This document shows positions 18,484-26,925 of a stretch of DNA of 52,504 nt, piece by piece. The notes beneath the pieces are model-generated. The model saw nothing but the letters and a program-made list of their open reading frames with translations, was not told the origin of the DNA and made no database searches. Position 1 is the first letter of the stretch. Every line of letters begins with the position of its first letter. The position numbers and the translations under genes are program-made. Source of the DNA: Enterospora canceri (lineage: Eukaryota > Microsporidia > Enterocytozoonidae); the NCBI GenBank assembly GCA_002087915.1, contig LWDP01000007.1:1-52504 (forward strand), read 5' to 3'.

Positions 18484-19023
18484 TTAATATTTATGCACAT
18501 TTCCAGTATAAATAAATTCAGTTAGCTCTGTTTCATTAAATTGTATTTCATTCTTGTATTGCCGTATCCTTTCAAATGATTCCTTCTTCAGGTTCTCTCT
18601 AATGGAAAGCATGGAAATCAAACCACCCCTAGTACTTAATACATACTCACACCATGATTTTATAGAACATTTCCTCATAAATGATTCGCTCATCAGCTTA
18701 TTTTCATAAGTACTACCATTGGTTTTAATCTTAATCAAGTCATCAATCTCTGTTTGATTCAATATACCATACAAACCCATACGAGTATCTTCTCCCAAGC
18801 AAAGCTTAGCTACATTAAGCACCTCGATTATTCCATTCACTACATTGATTTTTTGATTAACCTGTTTTACAATTGACTCATCCATAGCCAATTCCGCCTC
18901 CAATGATCCGATTCCATTCCTTAACATTGCATTCCTCTTTTTTATTACGTTGGAACACTCTCCGACACCCAATTCTAATGATGCTGATGCTCTAATAATC
19001 CGAAACAATAAACTAATTGTCAT
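18484..19023 (-). CDS. secreted protein with four spaced cysteines, 179 aa
   Basis: The N-terminal hydrophobic segment (MTISLLFRIIRASA) is a plausible signal peptide. Four cysteines follow in the mature part (GEC, LCLGED, RKC, SWC), the last two close together in a hydrophobic patch. This loosely mirrors the CC plus C-x3-C pattern of 17194-17853. CCC lies six bases before the ATG, in a context almost identical to that upstream of 17853. No known family is recognised. Confidence 0.7.
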   Translation of the reverse strand: MTISLLFRIIRASASLELGVGECSNVIKKRNAMLRNGIGSLEAELAMDESIVKQVNQKINVVNGIIEVLNVAKLCLGEDTRMGLYGILNQTEIDDLIKIKTNGSTYENKLMSESFMRKCSIKSWCEYVLSTRGGLISMLSIRENLKKESFERIRQYKNEIQFNETELTEFIYTGNVHKY

Positions 19024-19123
19024 TTATGGGCTAAATCGAATCATCAAATAAAAAAATAACAAATATCAGTTCATTGTAAAACAACCTGTTTCCATTTATA
19101 AACAACTTTCTAACTGCCTTGAC

Positions 19124-19681
19124 ATGCGTTTTAATACCACATTCATTCTATCAATCACCGCAGAACGAATCACGTACGATCTGGTCACAAAAGAGAGTCC
19201 TAAGACAGCCACACCGTACGTTCATAAGGAGAGGCACATTCAAAATTTCATTATCACAGATAGAACAGACATTGATGTAAGTAGAAATGCAAGTACTCTG
19301 ATCAACCTGATACGACCTGTTCTCTGTGGGGATGATCCACTCTGCCGCAACTATTCGTACTTGTTGGACGTAGTTAAGCAGAATATCGAGATCAACAACG
19401 ATATGGGGGAGCCAACTGAAGAAACAAGGGATCTGGCTCTTCGACTTAGGTCATTTGAGATGCTTCTTTCTGAAATAGTCTACCATTTGCAGTACAACTC
19501 ATTTCAAGGCAGTTTGAGAAAAGTGGGAAATGGATTTGCAGAACTAACAGAAGAATTACGTAGATTTTCACTGCTTGATTCAATCAAAAAGGAGCGTGTT
19601 CTGATTCAGTTTGCCAAGTGGCTTGAATTCTACTTCAGAAACAGAGTTACGCTGGCACTGTTCAAGACGAATTTCAATTGA
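19124..19681 (+). CDS. secreted helical protein, possible family S member, 185 aa
   Basis: A hydrophobic N-terminus (FNTTFILSITA) is a likely signal peptide. One cysteine pair (CGDDPLC) sits near residue 70. The C-terminal helix IQFAKWLEFYFRNR resembles the closing helix of the 14724-15281 protein (IVDALEYYYTNS), and the length is the same, so I place it tentatively in the same family. Its stop overlaps the stop of the convergent gene in the palindrome TCAATTGA. Confidence 0.65.
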   Translation: MRFNTTFILSITAERITYDLVTKESPKTATPYVHKERHIQNFIITDRTDIDVSRNASTLINLIRPVLCGDDPLCRNYSYLLDVVKQNIEINNDMGEPTEETRDLALRLRSFEMLLSEIVYHLQYNSFQGSLRKVGNGFAELTEELRRFSLLDSIKKERVLIQFAKWLEFYFRNRVTLALFKTNFN

Positions 19682-20429
19682 TGCATATTAAATCAGTCTT
19701 ATGACGGAGTAACGGGCTGCTTATGATCCATATCAGAAATATCAGCGCAAAGAAGCCATAGCAGCCCGTAAAATTGAGTATGAAGTTGAGTTTGTACATA
19801 AATCTGTAGGGATAGAAGTGGAACCTAAACCAGCCTACCATAAAAAGGGTGGTGTAGAGCACGGCATGTGTTGCTACGATATAGATCATTCTCTTATGTT
19901 CTGTTTTGCCACCATATTTTCTAATTGCCAACAAATCTACTACACAAATAATCAGATTGCATCCATGTGTGTAGATTTCAAGTAGAATTTCGTGTGGTTT
20001 TCTGATTCTTCTTTGAGCTGGTGAAATGATCAATTCGGGTTTTGGCAACCTAATGCTCCAATAAACCAGGATTATCACAATGTTATAGCAAATGGTGTAA
20101 TTCAACATATAACGAGCGATGCTCTTGATTCTGTTTTGTTCGTGCCCTAATGACTGAATCATTAACAATATACTGATCAATATGAATGTGAGTATTGATA
20201 ATGTTGTACCGTTGAATGATAAATAATCTAATGGATACAATGTGGCCTTGTTGAATACCTTAACTGCCTTTTCATTATATAATGATTTTGTCATACATAA
20301 TACTGAACAGATTACTCCAAAAACATTCAGGAAATAAATTGCTATGTTTCTACTTAATATTCTCCTGTTATCATTCTTGTTCTCACCATGCTTTACGATT
20401 CTGATACTCTTTACTCCTTCCATTTCCAT
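19674..20429 (-). CDS. AIG1/FAR-17a-type membrane protein, paralogue 1, 251 aa
   Basis: Six hydrophobic segments in the order of AIG1/ADTRP (FAR-17a) proteins, which in animals are membrane threonine hydrolases of fatty-acid esters of hydroxy fatty acids. The position of the catalytic Thr is Ser71 here (DYLSFNG), and the catalytic His is His155 (YTHG). The C-terminal part keeps the FYPYRFMYKLNFI segment, equivalent to VYPFLEHI of AIG1. It is longer and more diverged than its two tandem neighbours. TATAAAA and CCCC lie just before the ATG. Confidence 0.7.
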   Translation of the reverse strand: MEMEGVKSIRIVKHGENKNDNRRILSRNIAIYFLNVFGVICSVLCMTKSLYNEKAVKVFNKATLYPLDYLSFNGTTLSILTFILISILLMIQSLGHEQNRIKSIARYMLNYTICYNIVIILVYWSIRLPKPELIISPAQRRIRKPHEILLEIYTHGCNLIICVVDLLAIRKYGGKTEHKRMIYIVATHAVLYTTLFMVGWFRFHFYPYRFMYKLNFILNFTGCYGFFALIFLIWIISSPLLRHKTDLICIN

Positions 20430-20467
20430 CTGTTTTATAGGGGTATCCCAATAAGGAAACTTCCCTT

Positions 20468-21133
20468 TTAGCCCAATATTTTACCGTATACGAAATGGAG
20501 AACACTGCCAAATATCATTCCAATTCCACCCCAAATCAGATTTCCCAATACGCTAATTCCATTCATGAATGGATAGACAGGCGTATTTCGAATAGTGTTA
20601 CAGTAAATCAAAATGACAGTGTAGCTTGCTGTTGAAACCGTTAAAAGTATAATCACCCAGTAACCGGAATGATACATCTTATTGCGTATTGCCGTATAAA
20701 GCAGTACAATCGTAGGAAGGATGTGTGTTACAACCTCTGCAAGAGCATGTTTGTATCCTTGTTGAGCTGCCTCTTCCTTGGTGTAGAAATTATTGGAATT
20801 ATGAAACCGAATAACCCAATAAAGCAGCATAACAATTGTCTCGTAAATCAGTGCTATGGAGATTGTGACTCTGGCTGGACCATACATAATACTGAAGAGC
20901 ATATTCAAAATGAATGCGATCAATGAGATCACAGTCATCATCAGACCATGAAGTGTGAAGACTGCAAGGCGACCTATCACAATTTCATTAAACCGCTTGA
21001 TTTGATTCTCCTCATATGGAATCATGGTCAGATACAAGGCAAACACTGACGTAATGAGTGTGTAGATAAGCAGTCTAGTTCCAACATAATTTGTTTGTGT
21101 TGGTTTTTTCTGTCTTTTTACTTTTACTACCAT
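20468..21133 (-). CDS. AIG1/FAR-17a-type membrane protein, paralogue 2, 221 aa
   Basis: Best match of the three to AIG1/ADTRP: six membrane segments, VFTLHGL with the candidate nucleophile Thr60, EVVTHILPTIVLL with His137, and RNTPVYPFMNGI, equivalent to the family's MWVYPFLEHI. In human AIG1 the catalytic pair is Thr43 and His134. A basic N-terminus faces the cytosol. CCC lies seven bases before the ATG. Tandem with 19674 and 21254 on the same strand. The substrate in an intracellular parasite is unknown; host lipid processing is only a guess. Confidence 0.8.
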   Translation of the reverse strand: MVVKVKRQKKPTQTNYVGTRLLIYTLITSVFALYLTMIPYEENQIKRFNEIVIGRLAVFTLHGLMMTVISLIAFILNMLFSIMYGPARVTISIALIYETIVMLLYWVIRFHNSNNFYTKEEAAQQGYKHALAEVVTHILPTIVLLYTAIRNKMYHSGYWVIILLTVSTASYTVILIYCNTIRNTPVYPFMNGISVLGNLIWGGIGMIFGSVLHFVYGKILG

Positions 21134-21253
21134 TAGGAGGGTAAAAATATCAATTCATCTTAGATGACACTTTATTAAACAGGTAGTAACATTTTCTATT
21201 TCATAAAACACCTCAACCATCCAGGTTGTTGGAGGATTATATTTTAAATAAAT

Positions 21254-21919
21254 CTAATTCACCAGTTTATTCTTTCTTTTCATCACTTTCTGATCAATTA
21301 ACCAATATGCAAAATGAAAGACAATAAATATGCCCAATCCAACTAGCACCAGGTATAGCAAATTAATTGGTGTGTAATTGGCTGTGAACTTATATACTGG
21401 TGTCTTCTTGATAATATTGCAATAATACAGTACTAAATAATAGTAGATTGCAAATATTAATGGTGGAATCAATGAGGTGAATTTGGCTATGAACACATCA
21501 GCCACAATGAATGTGAATAGTAGCACACAGTATGGCAGGATATGGGTCGAAATATCCGCAATCAGATCCCATGCACCTGATTCTGCAATCTGTTGTTCCG
21601 TTTTAAAGTTCTTTGGATCTTGTAAATAGATCACCCAAAACAATATGGTGATCACCGTCTGAATATTGATTGATAGCGTAAATAGTGACTTCTCTGCCAT
21701 TGCAAGGTATTTGTTTTGCTCTGACATCATGTTATTCAAAACATAAACAAGTATGAAAGTGCATGTCAGAATTAGACCATTATAGGTGAGGTGAGATAGC
21801 TTTCCTAGCGCAGTATTATTCTCTCTCATGCTCTCTGGATACGCAAAATCAAACAAGAACATCGTAAGCCATCCTAGCATCAAAATGTAGAATATTAATC
21901 CGATAAATTTTTTATCCAT
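21254..21919 (-). CDS. AIG1/FAR-17a-type membrane protein, paralogue 3, 221 aa
   Basis: Six membrane segments with the family's two catalytic positions: Thr45 in LSHLTYNG and His128 in ISTHILP. The KKTPVYKFTANY segment corresponds to the VYPF region. Closest to paralogue 2, with shared TEQQIAESGAW-like and KEEAAQQGY-like loops before the histidine helix. Ends in a basic tail (KVMKRKNK). The start lacks an adjacent CCC run but is the first ATG of the frame. Probably active by residue content. Confidence 0.78.
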   Translation of the reverse strand: MDKKFIGLIFYILMLGWLTMFLFDFAYPESMRENNTALGKLSHLTYNGLILTCTFILVYVLNNMMSEQNKYLAMAEKSLFTLSINIQTVITILFWVIYLQDPKNFKTEQQIAESGAWDLIADISTHILPYCVLLFTFIVADVFIAKFTSLIPPLIFAIYYYLVLYYCNIIKKTPVYKFTANYTPINLLYLVLVGLGIFIVFHFAYWLIDQKVMKRKNKLVN

Positions 21920-22036
21920 GAGTAGTATAGATCAAAATTAACATATTTGATCTGATATACTATGAATCACTGTTCTATATATTCTGGTGACCCAAAACAA
22001 GCAAACATAAAAGTAAAACATAAACAGAGTCCATAA

Positions 22037-22588
22037 ATGTTTCAGATCAACCTGATTCTATGTAGATTCGAATACATGCATGAGTTTAATTCACATAGTA
22101 TATTTGGGAAGTACTATAACACAACACCATTTAATAGCGATGATATTACGCGCAATTACCCGAATAAGAAAGCCGAGAGAATTGATCAATTTATGAGAAA
22201 CATGAGTGGTTTCAAAAAGTGCTTGGATGGGTTCTTTGGTACTGGATTAATAAGACGAGAGTATTTGATAACACAGGTAAAGAAACTGGAAGCACAAGGA
22301 GCTAGGGAACACGCTGATTTTCTGAGACACCTGCAAAGTTGTAAGGAGGAAGAGAACATATTCAATATAATGCAAAATATGAGAGATATCCTAAGTAACA
22401 GAGACGAATTCATTACTGAAATAGCAGAGAATATGATTGAAATCAGAAACATGATGGAGTTTAAAGAATTGCGACAAGGAAAGATGTTTACTGACTTAAT
22501 GAGCAGAACACTGGAGCTTTACTACGCATATGATGACAAATTGAACCAAGAACAAGGAATTGAAAACAGGAGAAGAGGATATGATTGA
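22037..22588 (+). CDS. secreted or signal-anchored helical protein, 183 aa
   Basis: The first 10 residues (MFQINLILCR) form a short hydrophobic start, weaker than a typical signal peptide. The rest is helical and charged with two cysteines. Near the C-terminus, LMSRTLELYYAYDDK resembles the closing helix of the family at 14724-16953, so it may be a further member. The following FCF1 gene begins 26 bp after its stop on the same strand. Function unknown. Confidence 0.6.
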   Translation: MFQINLILCRFEYMHEFNSHSIFGKYYNTTPFNSDDITRNYPNKKAERIDQFMRNMSGFKKCLDGFFGTGLIRREYLITQVKKLEAQGAREHADFLRHLQSCKEEENIFNIMQNMRDILSNRDEFITEIAENMIEIRNMMEFKELRQGKMFTDLMSRTLELYYAYDDKLNQEQGIENRRRGYD

Positions 22589-22614
22589 GGAATAAAAAGA
22601 AGCCCAAATATTTC

Positions 22615-23142
22615 ATGGGGAATTTGAAGAAAATCAAGAAAATAAAAAAGATGAAATACAAAAAGAAGGAGAAAGAGGAGTTGTTGGAAGCAGACAGTTC
22701 AATAGAGGAGAAAAACATTCTCAAATACACACTCGTAGACAACTTGCATAGGCCACCATACCAAGTGATTCTTGATACCAATTTCATAAATGACTGTATT
22801 AGGAAGAAGATAGAGCCAGTGGATGTACTGATGGAAGCACTCAATGCGAATGTTGATATTTACATCACAGAATGCGTCTTTGGTGAGTTAGAGAAGCTGG
22901 GTCGCGTATTTAGAATCGCACTAAACATGATTAAGCGAATTAATCATACCAGACTGATTTGCGACCATAAGGGAACATATGCAGATAACTGCTTGTTAAA
23001 CAGAGTCAGAATGAACAAGGTGTTCTTTGTTGCGACATCTGACGTGAATTTGAAGCAAAGAATCACCAAGAAGTGTGGAACACCAGTCTTAATATTCAGA
23101 GGACGAAAATTAGTTGCAGAAAACTTCCATAGTTTGGTGTGA
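22615..23142 (+). CDS. FCF1: rRNA-processing PIN endonuclease FCF1/UTP24
   Basis: 175 residues against about 190 in yeast. FCF1 is the SSU-processome nuclease that cuts pre-rRNA around the 5' end of 18S (sites A1 and A2). A Lys-rich N-terminus leads to the PIN domain with the four acidic positions: Asp54 in ILDTNFI, the Glu of ECVFGELEKLG, the Asp of KGTYADNC and the Asp of ATSDVNLKQRI. All are present, so it should be active. The true start is the ATG at 22615, with CCC 11 bases upstream. The longer frame has no ATG. FCF1 lacks any link with the secreted gene before it other than spacing. Confidence 0.93.
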   Translation: MGNLKKIKKIKKMKYKKKEKEELLEADSSIEEKNILKYTLVDNLHRPPYQVILDTNFINDCIRKKIEPVDVLMEALNANVDIYITECVFGELEKLGRVFRIALNMIKRINHTRLICDHKGTYADNCLLNRVRMNKVFFVATSDVNLKQRITKKCGTPVLIFRGRKLVAENFHSLV

Positions 23143-23149
23143 TTCTTTA

Positions 23150-24133
23150 CTAGAGCGACTTCTTGAATAATTGCGAGTTACTAGCTACATAAATTACACC
23201 ATCAAATACAATTACGCCATTGATCTGCCAGTGAAATTCGTGGATTTTGGTTGTTTTACCATTCACCTGTACATAAACTCTTTTATGTACTGAATAAACC
23301 ATCTTATTTTGATCTTTATAGATCAATCGTGCTTTTCTTAGTTCATTTGGTAATACTACTTTGCTAACTCTATTCTTGTGTATTCTGTACATTATACACT
23401 TCAGCGTGCTTACGTAGATCTCATCATTGATTATCGTGTAATCAAGAATCTCATTATCAAATTGATATGTTTCTTTGTTGTCTGTAATCAAATTCAATTC
23501 CATTAGTCTCGTATCATCAAACCAATAAACATTATCATTTCTAACCTGAATGTTTTTGACTTGCTCATCCTCTTTTAAATTATGTACCACCTTGTTGTTC
23601 AACTGTATTTGATGGCTATTTGCTTGTACCACATTCTTTTGGTCAGCATAGAAATCTAAAGCTCCATCAATCAATTCATCTCGTTTCTTTTTTGAATTGT
23701 AAGAAACAATTTGATTTTCATGTACATAATACATGTCATTTGACTCCATTTTAACCATTTCTGTCTGTACAGAACATTCTAATGCATTATCATTCACTTC
23801 ATTCTTATACACTTTCATTGTTTTACTGTATAAATGTACAAAAATGTGAGTAGAAGTAGAATATAGCCCAATGATGCATTCATCATATTCCTGTGAACAT
23901 TCTGAGCTATTATCAACTACTACAAACTCAATTATGTTGGCTTCCTCTTGTGAAAGCATATTTAAATTTGAGTCATTCAATTTTGTTTCACCAAAATAGA
24001 ACAAAAGTGTCTTATTCATGTATCTTTCTTGCGTTTGGTATAGGAATTCTGTCAGAATATCCAATGATTTCATCTCTTGTACTTGAAATGAGAATTCTTC
24101 ATCTGATAATCGCTCTAGTAACTTTACAATCAT
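23150..24133 (-). CDS. hypothetical protein, possible beta-propeller, 327 aa
   Basis: Unrecognised. After a charged first 50 residues, repeated hydrophobic strand and turn patterns of 35-40 residues run to the end (NDNVYWFDDTRLMELNL, NDEIYVSTLKCIMYRI, NGVIVFDGVIYVASN), consistent with a diverged propeller. It starts at the first true ATG (24133). The gene is divergent from a secreted-protein gene, with 69 bp between starts that hold a shared promoter element. Its stop lies 7 bp from the FCF1 stop. Confidence 0.72.
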   Translation of the reverse strand: MIVKLLERLSDEEFSFQVQEMKSLDILTEFLYQTQERYMNKTLLFYFGETKLNDSNLNMLSQEEANIIEFVVVDNSSECSQEYDECIIGLYSTSTHIFVHLYSKTMKVYKNEVNDNALECSVQTEMVKMESNDMYYVHENQIVSYNSKKKRDELIDGALDFYADQKNVVQANSHQIQLNNKVVHNLKEDEQVKNIQVRNDNVYWFDDTRLMELNLITDNKETYQFDNEILDYTIINDEIYVSTLKCIMYRIHKNRVSKVVLPNELRKARLIYKDQNKMVYSVHKRVYVQVNGKTTKIHEFHWQINGVIVFDGVIYVASNSQLFKKSL

Positions 24134-24157
24134 GATATGGTTAAATTTTGCATAAAT

Positions 24158-24183
24158 CAATTTAAGCTTATTTTACATATAAA
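24158..24183 (+). promoter_or_regulatory. palindromic promoter element, copy 1
   Basis: 26 bp identical to 25411-25436. The core is TTAAGCTTATTTTACATA with the palindrome TAAGCTTA. The core starts 41 bp before the ATG at 24203. It lies between divergent genes, so it could serve both. Confidence 0.65.
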
Positions 24184-24202
24184 GAGACGCTGTTTCATAC
24201 CC

Positions 24203-25027
24203 ATGATCCTAGTTTACCTAATTCCACTTATCCAATGCGTTGAGTCCTGCACTGATCAACACACTTCACCCAATCCAGTGACAGGGTCTCAAAGTGAACC
24301 TGACACATTTGCGCTTTCTTACAGAGATGGTGCCTCTTTTAACTTTGAATCAAAAATCCACAACCTAAAAGAGGTTATTGATGTTACCTTTGGACATGCC
24401 GTTGGTATATTTACGAAGATGTTTGACGAACTGGCAAGACACAATCATCAACAGAATAACCAACCAGAATCAAATGTGCAATTAGTAGCTCAATGTACTG
24501 AATTGGAGAGGAAAATCTCGAATATCGAAGAAGTGCTCAGTAGAGTTCTCAATGTTGATAAATCCAAGGAAGAAAATGAGCAATTTGAAAATAACAGTGG
24601 AATTGAAACAACAAGTGGTGTTGATGAGTTAAATGGAAACAGCCTGAGTAAAAGTGAAGATCGCCACTCTGACAGAAGTCTGAATGACCTTGATAACATC
24701 CCAAATAGCCCAAAACCAAACACATTTGTACCGAATATTTGTGAAACAAATATTGATCAAGACAAAAATGTTGAATCCAATCGGAATACAAAGGCACCTA
24801 AGGATGAAACAAGTGAGGAAAACAATGAGGAAAAGGTGGATCCGCCTAAAACAACCATTGCTGTACCAGAGGATACAAAACAGGTTGTAGAAGTTATTGA
24901 TGAGGAAGTTGTCATTGCAGTGGTACCTGTTACCATAACAAATATTCATTCAAATGACGTGAAAACCAAAACAGCTACTACAACAGTATGTCTGAGTAAT
25001 TCCCCTAATCCAGTGGTATCAGAATAA
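24203..25027 (+). CDS. secreted acidic low-complexity protein, 274 aa
   Basis: Starting at 24203, MILVYLIPLIQCVES is a good signal peptide, and CCC abuts this ATG. A longer frame would put 22 basic residues before it. The mature protein has a helical segment (about 55-120), then a long Asp/Glu/Asn/Ser-rich stretch that looks disordered, and a hydrophilic Thr/Val-rich end. There is no membrane helix. Composition suggests a surface-coat or host-directed protein. Unrecognised family. It carries the palindromic promoter element 41 bp upstream. Confidence 0.72.
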   Translation: MILVYLIPLIQCVESCTDQHTSPNPVTGSQSEPDTFALSYRDGASFNFESKIHNLKEVIDVTFGHAVGIFTKMFDELARHNHQQNNQPESNVQLVAQCTELERKISNIEEVLSRVLNVDKSKEENEQFENNSGIETTSGVDELNGNSLSKSEDRHSDRSLNDLDNIPNSPKPNTFVPNICETNIDQDKNVESNRNTKAPKDETSEENNEEKVDPPKTTIAVPEDTKQVVEVIDEEVVIAVVPVTITNIHSNDVKTKTATTTVCLSNSPNPVVSE

Positions 25028-25099
25028 TTGATAAGAAAATAGTAGTTATTAGATTTTGTTTATTGTTGCATAAATAATAACATTTAGAATGACCCACTA

Positions 25100-25384
25100 A
25101 TGGAATCCATTCTATTCAAGTGGTATAGTGTATATAAAAGAGTGTTTATTGAAGGAAATGTTACATTTCATAACGTAGCACAAGTTGTAGCCTGGAGTTT
25201 AGTGATTTGTATGGTTATATACCTGATTTGTCTCATTCTGTACACATTGATGCAAGTAGTACTGATTTACTTGAATCTAAGGCAGATTGAGAAGAATAAG
25301 GAACGGAAGATTGGAAAGATGGGCATAGGCGACAGATTCACAGACAGCAAGCTACAACTTGAGATCGACAGTAATGTGCTGTGA
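25100..25384 (+). CDS. small single-pass membrane protein, 94 aa
   Basis: One long hydrophobic segment (about residues 27-58, VVAWSLVICMVIYLICLIL) flanked by an amphipathic N-terminus and a charged, Lys/Glu-rich C-terminus. CCC lies five bases before the ATG. It belongs to no family I recognise. It lies between a secreted protein and an unclassified gene, in the block of genes that share the palindromic promoter, but has only a TGCATAAA element itself (25067-25074). Confidence 0.6.
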   Translation: MESILFKWYSVYKRVFIEGNVTFHNVAQVVAWSLVICMVIYLICLILYTLMQVVLIYLNLRQIEKNKERKIGKMGIGDRFTDSKLQLEIDSNVL

Positions 25385-25410
25385 ATAATTCAGGGTAAGA
25401 TGGGTTTATG

Positions 25411-25436
25411 CAATTTAAGCTTATTTTACATATAAA
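25411..25436 (+). promoter_or_regulatory. palindromic promoter element, copy 2
   Basis: Identical over 26 bp to 24158-24183. The TTAAGC core starts 41 bp before the ATG at 25455, the same spacing as copy 1. Overlaps a TTTATGCA element at 25405-25412. Confidence 0.65.
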
Positions 25437-25454
25437 TCTTGATTTTTATGCACC

Positions 25455-25799
25455 ATGCTTATGTCATTTCTCAGGTGGCTGAAATACTCAGGTGTCAAAC
25501 AGACTGATGAGGACTCAAACGAGTTCTCTGTGGATGATTACACGGAACAGAGACAGCTGATTGAACAAGAAGCAGATCTGCCAACAGATTCAAGTTTCCA
25601 CTCTGCTGCAACCAGAGTATTTCTCAGGTGCTTTATTGATGAACTGTTAAAGACCGTAAATGAATTGGTAGAAACCAAAGAGACTCATCCAACCGACAAC
25701 TCAGAAGTAACAGAACTTAATGATAAGCTGATTCAGTACATCAAATCCAATGAAATCCCTTTGAGGGAAGTAGTAAAAATACCCCAAAATGAAGACTGA
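25455..25799 (+). CDS. hypothetical protein, 114 aa
   Basis: Unrecognised. Acidic N-terminal third, then a helix-rich region (ATRVFLRCFIDELLKTVNELVE) of a kind seen in small subunits of larger complexes. The last 11 bp overlap the first codons of the TAF gene at 25789 in another frame, so the two are tightly linked and may be co-transcribed. The promoter element at 25411 has the same spacing to its ATG as in other genes, which supports this start. Confidence 0.6.
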   Translation: MLMSFLRWLKYSGVKQTDEDSNEFSVDDYTEQRQLIEQEADLPTDSSFHSAATRVFLRCFIDELLKTVNELVETKETHPTDNSEVTELNDKLIQYIKSNEIPLREVVKIPQNED

Positions 25800-26559
25800 A
25801 TTAAACAAAAAAATACTCAGAATTGCAGTGGTAGAAATTCTACTACAAACTGGATTTGAGAAGTGTACGGAGGAGTCTCTTAATGTGCTGAGTGAGGTCT
25901 TCTCCTACTACATTGAACAGGTCATTGCTGAAATACTCATTCCACAGACAGAAGTAGACGAATCACCAGGACCAAAGAAACTCAAGAAAGAAGAGACATT
26001 TTGTCCAGCCAAACTACTTCTAACTCGCTTCTACCACAATTCCCAGTACAATTATCAGGAAATGCTTCAGTTTCTGAATCAGCAAATTGGAATCGTAAGA
26101 ATGCTACGAGACACTCCCAAAACCAAGACAAACCACACTGAGCCAAACAACATGCTCAGCATTCTCAAATTCCTTCCCAAAAACCAGTCATTGAAGAACC
26201 TGAGCAAAGCAGCCAGGCGAATTGAGGTTGAGGAGAAGAAAGAGAGCGAGGAAGAAGATGAGGCAGAAATGGACACATTTCTAGACAATTTTCTGAATGA
26301 TTTCATAGAGAAATGTGTTATAAAATACCAAAATCACCCTGAGAAAGTCCCAGTTGAATACGAGTACGATCTGGGTCAGGCTATTTGTGAGAATAATGAA
26401 AATGGTGAGACTGAAAATGGAGTTGGATTTGAGCAGATTGAAACAGTGATGAATACGACTGAGAATGAGGAACAGCAAACATTCTTCAATGAATTTGGCA
26501 GGCCCAAGAAGAGGATGATCAAGAGAGTAAACAAAGAGAAGCATCCACTTGGTGGATGA
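25789..26559 (+). CDS. bromo-TP histone-fold protein, TAF3/TAF8-like
   Basis: 256 residues. The first 50 residues match the bromodomain-associated histone fold of TAF3, TAF8 and SPT7: ILRIAVVEILLQTGFEKCTEESLNVLSEVFSYYIEQV corresponds to the family's LRIAVAQICQ-x-GF-x-x-x-x-x-ALETLTDLL-x-YI pattern. The rest is acidic and lacks PHD or bromodomain motifs, so TAF8 or a minimal TAF3 is more likely than SPT7. Such proteins pair with TAF10 in TFIID. TAF7 lies just downstream. CCCC lies three bases before the ATG, inside the preceding gene. Confidence 0.7.
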   Translation: MKTELNKKILRIAVVEILLQTGFEKCTEESLNVLSEVFSYYIEQVIAEILIPQTEVDESPGPKKLKKEETFCPAKLLLTRFYHNSQYNYQEMLQFLNQQIGIVRMLRDTPKTKTNHTEPNNMLSILKFLPKNQSLKNLSKAARRIEVEEKKESEEEDEAEMDTFLDNFLNDFIEKCVIKYQNHPEKVPVEYEYDLGQAICENNENGETENGVGFEQIETVMNTTENEEQQTFFNEFGRPKKRMIKRVNKEKHPLGG

Positions 26560-26577
26560 TGCATCTGACTACTCAGC

Positions 26578-26913
26578 CTACAAGCCACAAAACTCCCTGT
26601 ATTTCATCTTCTTCTCCTCTATTCTCTTGGCTTCCCCCTCCATTTCCTCTACGATGCTTCTGTACAATCCAGCATAGTCCTTGGACTCCATCACCTTCTT
26701 GAACAAGTCAGCAGGCACATCCTCAATTTTCAGGCTGTTTTTGATGTAATTTGCACTCTGAAGAATGTTCTCGATCTCATTCGTGCAAAATGAGTCAGTT
26801 GACCTGTTTTCACACGTCTCCCTGATTCTCCTGAATGATTTCTGCATTGATTCCACCACATTCCTGAGCATATCAACGTGAATTCTGCTTGTTTTGATTC
26901 GTATTTTGCTCAT
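26578..26913 (-). CDS. small helical protein, possibly Mediator MED10
   Basis: 111 residues, all helical. The C-terminal half (VPADLFKKVMESKDYAGLYRSIVEEMEG, then Lys/Glu-rich EKKMKYREF) resembles MED10/Nut2, where an I-P-x-x-V-x-x-x-x-D-x-G-x-N-P-x-x-Y segment leads into a Lys-rich end. The G-x-N-P is not conserved here, so the call is tentative. GGG lies about ten bases before the ATG on this strand. Divergent from TAF7 with only 12 bp between start codons. Alternatives are any small coiled helical subunit. Confidence 0.4.
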   Translation of the reverse strand: MSKIRIKTSRIHVDMLRNVVESMQKSFRRIRETCENRSTDSFCTNEIENILQSANYIKNSLKIEDVPADLFKKVMESKDYAGLYRSIVEEMEGEAKRIEEKKMKYREFCGL

Positions 26914-26925
26914 GAAAAATAGCCC
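26914..26925. promoter_or_regulatory. 12-bp spacer between two divergent start codons
   Basis: The spacer reads AAAAATAGCCC (plus an adjoining base). CCC abuts the TAF7 ATG, and the same bases read as GGG upstream of the minus-strand ATG, so one C run may serve as the start signal for both genes. Confidence 0.6.
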
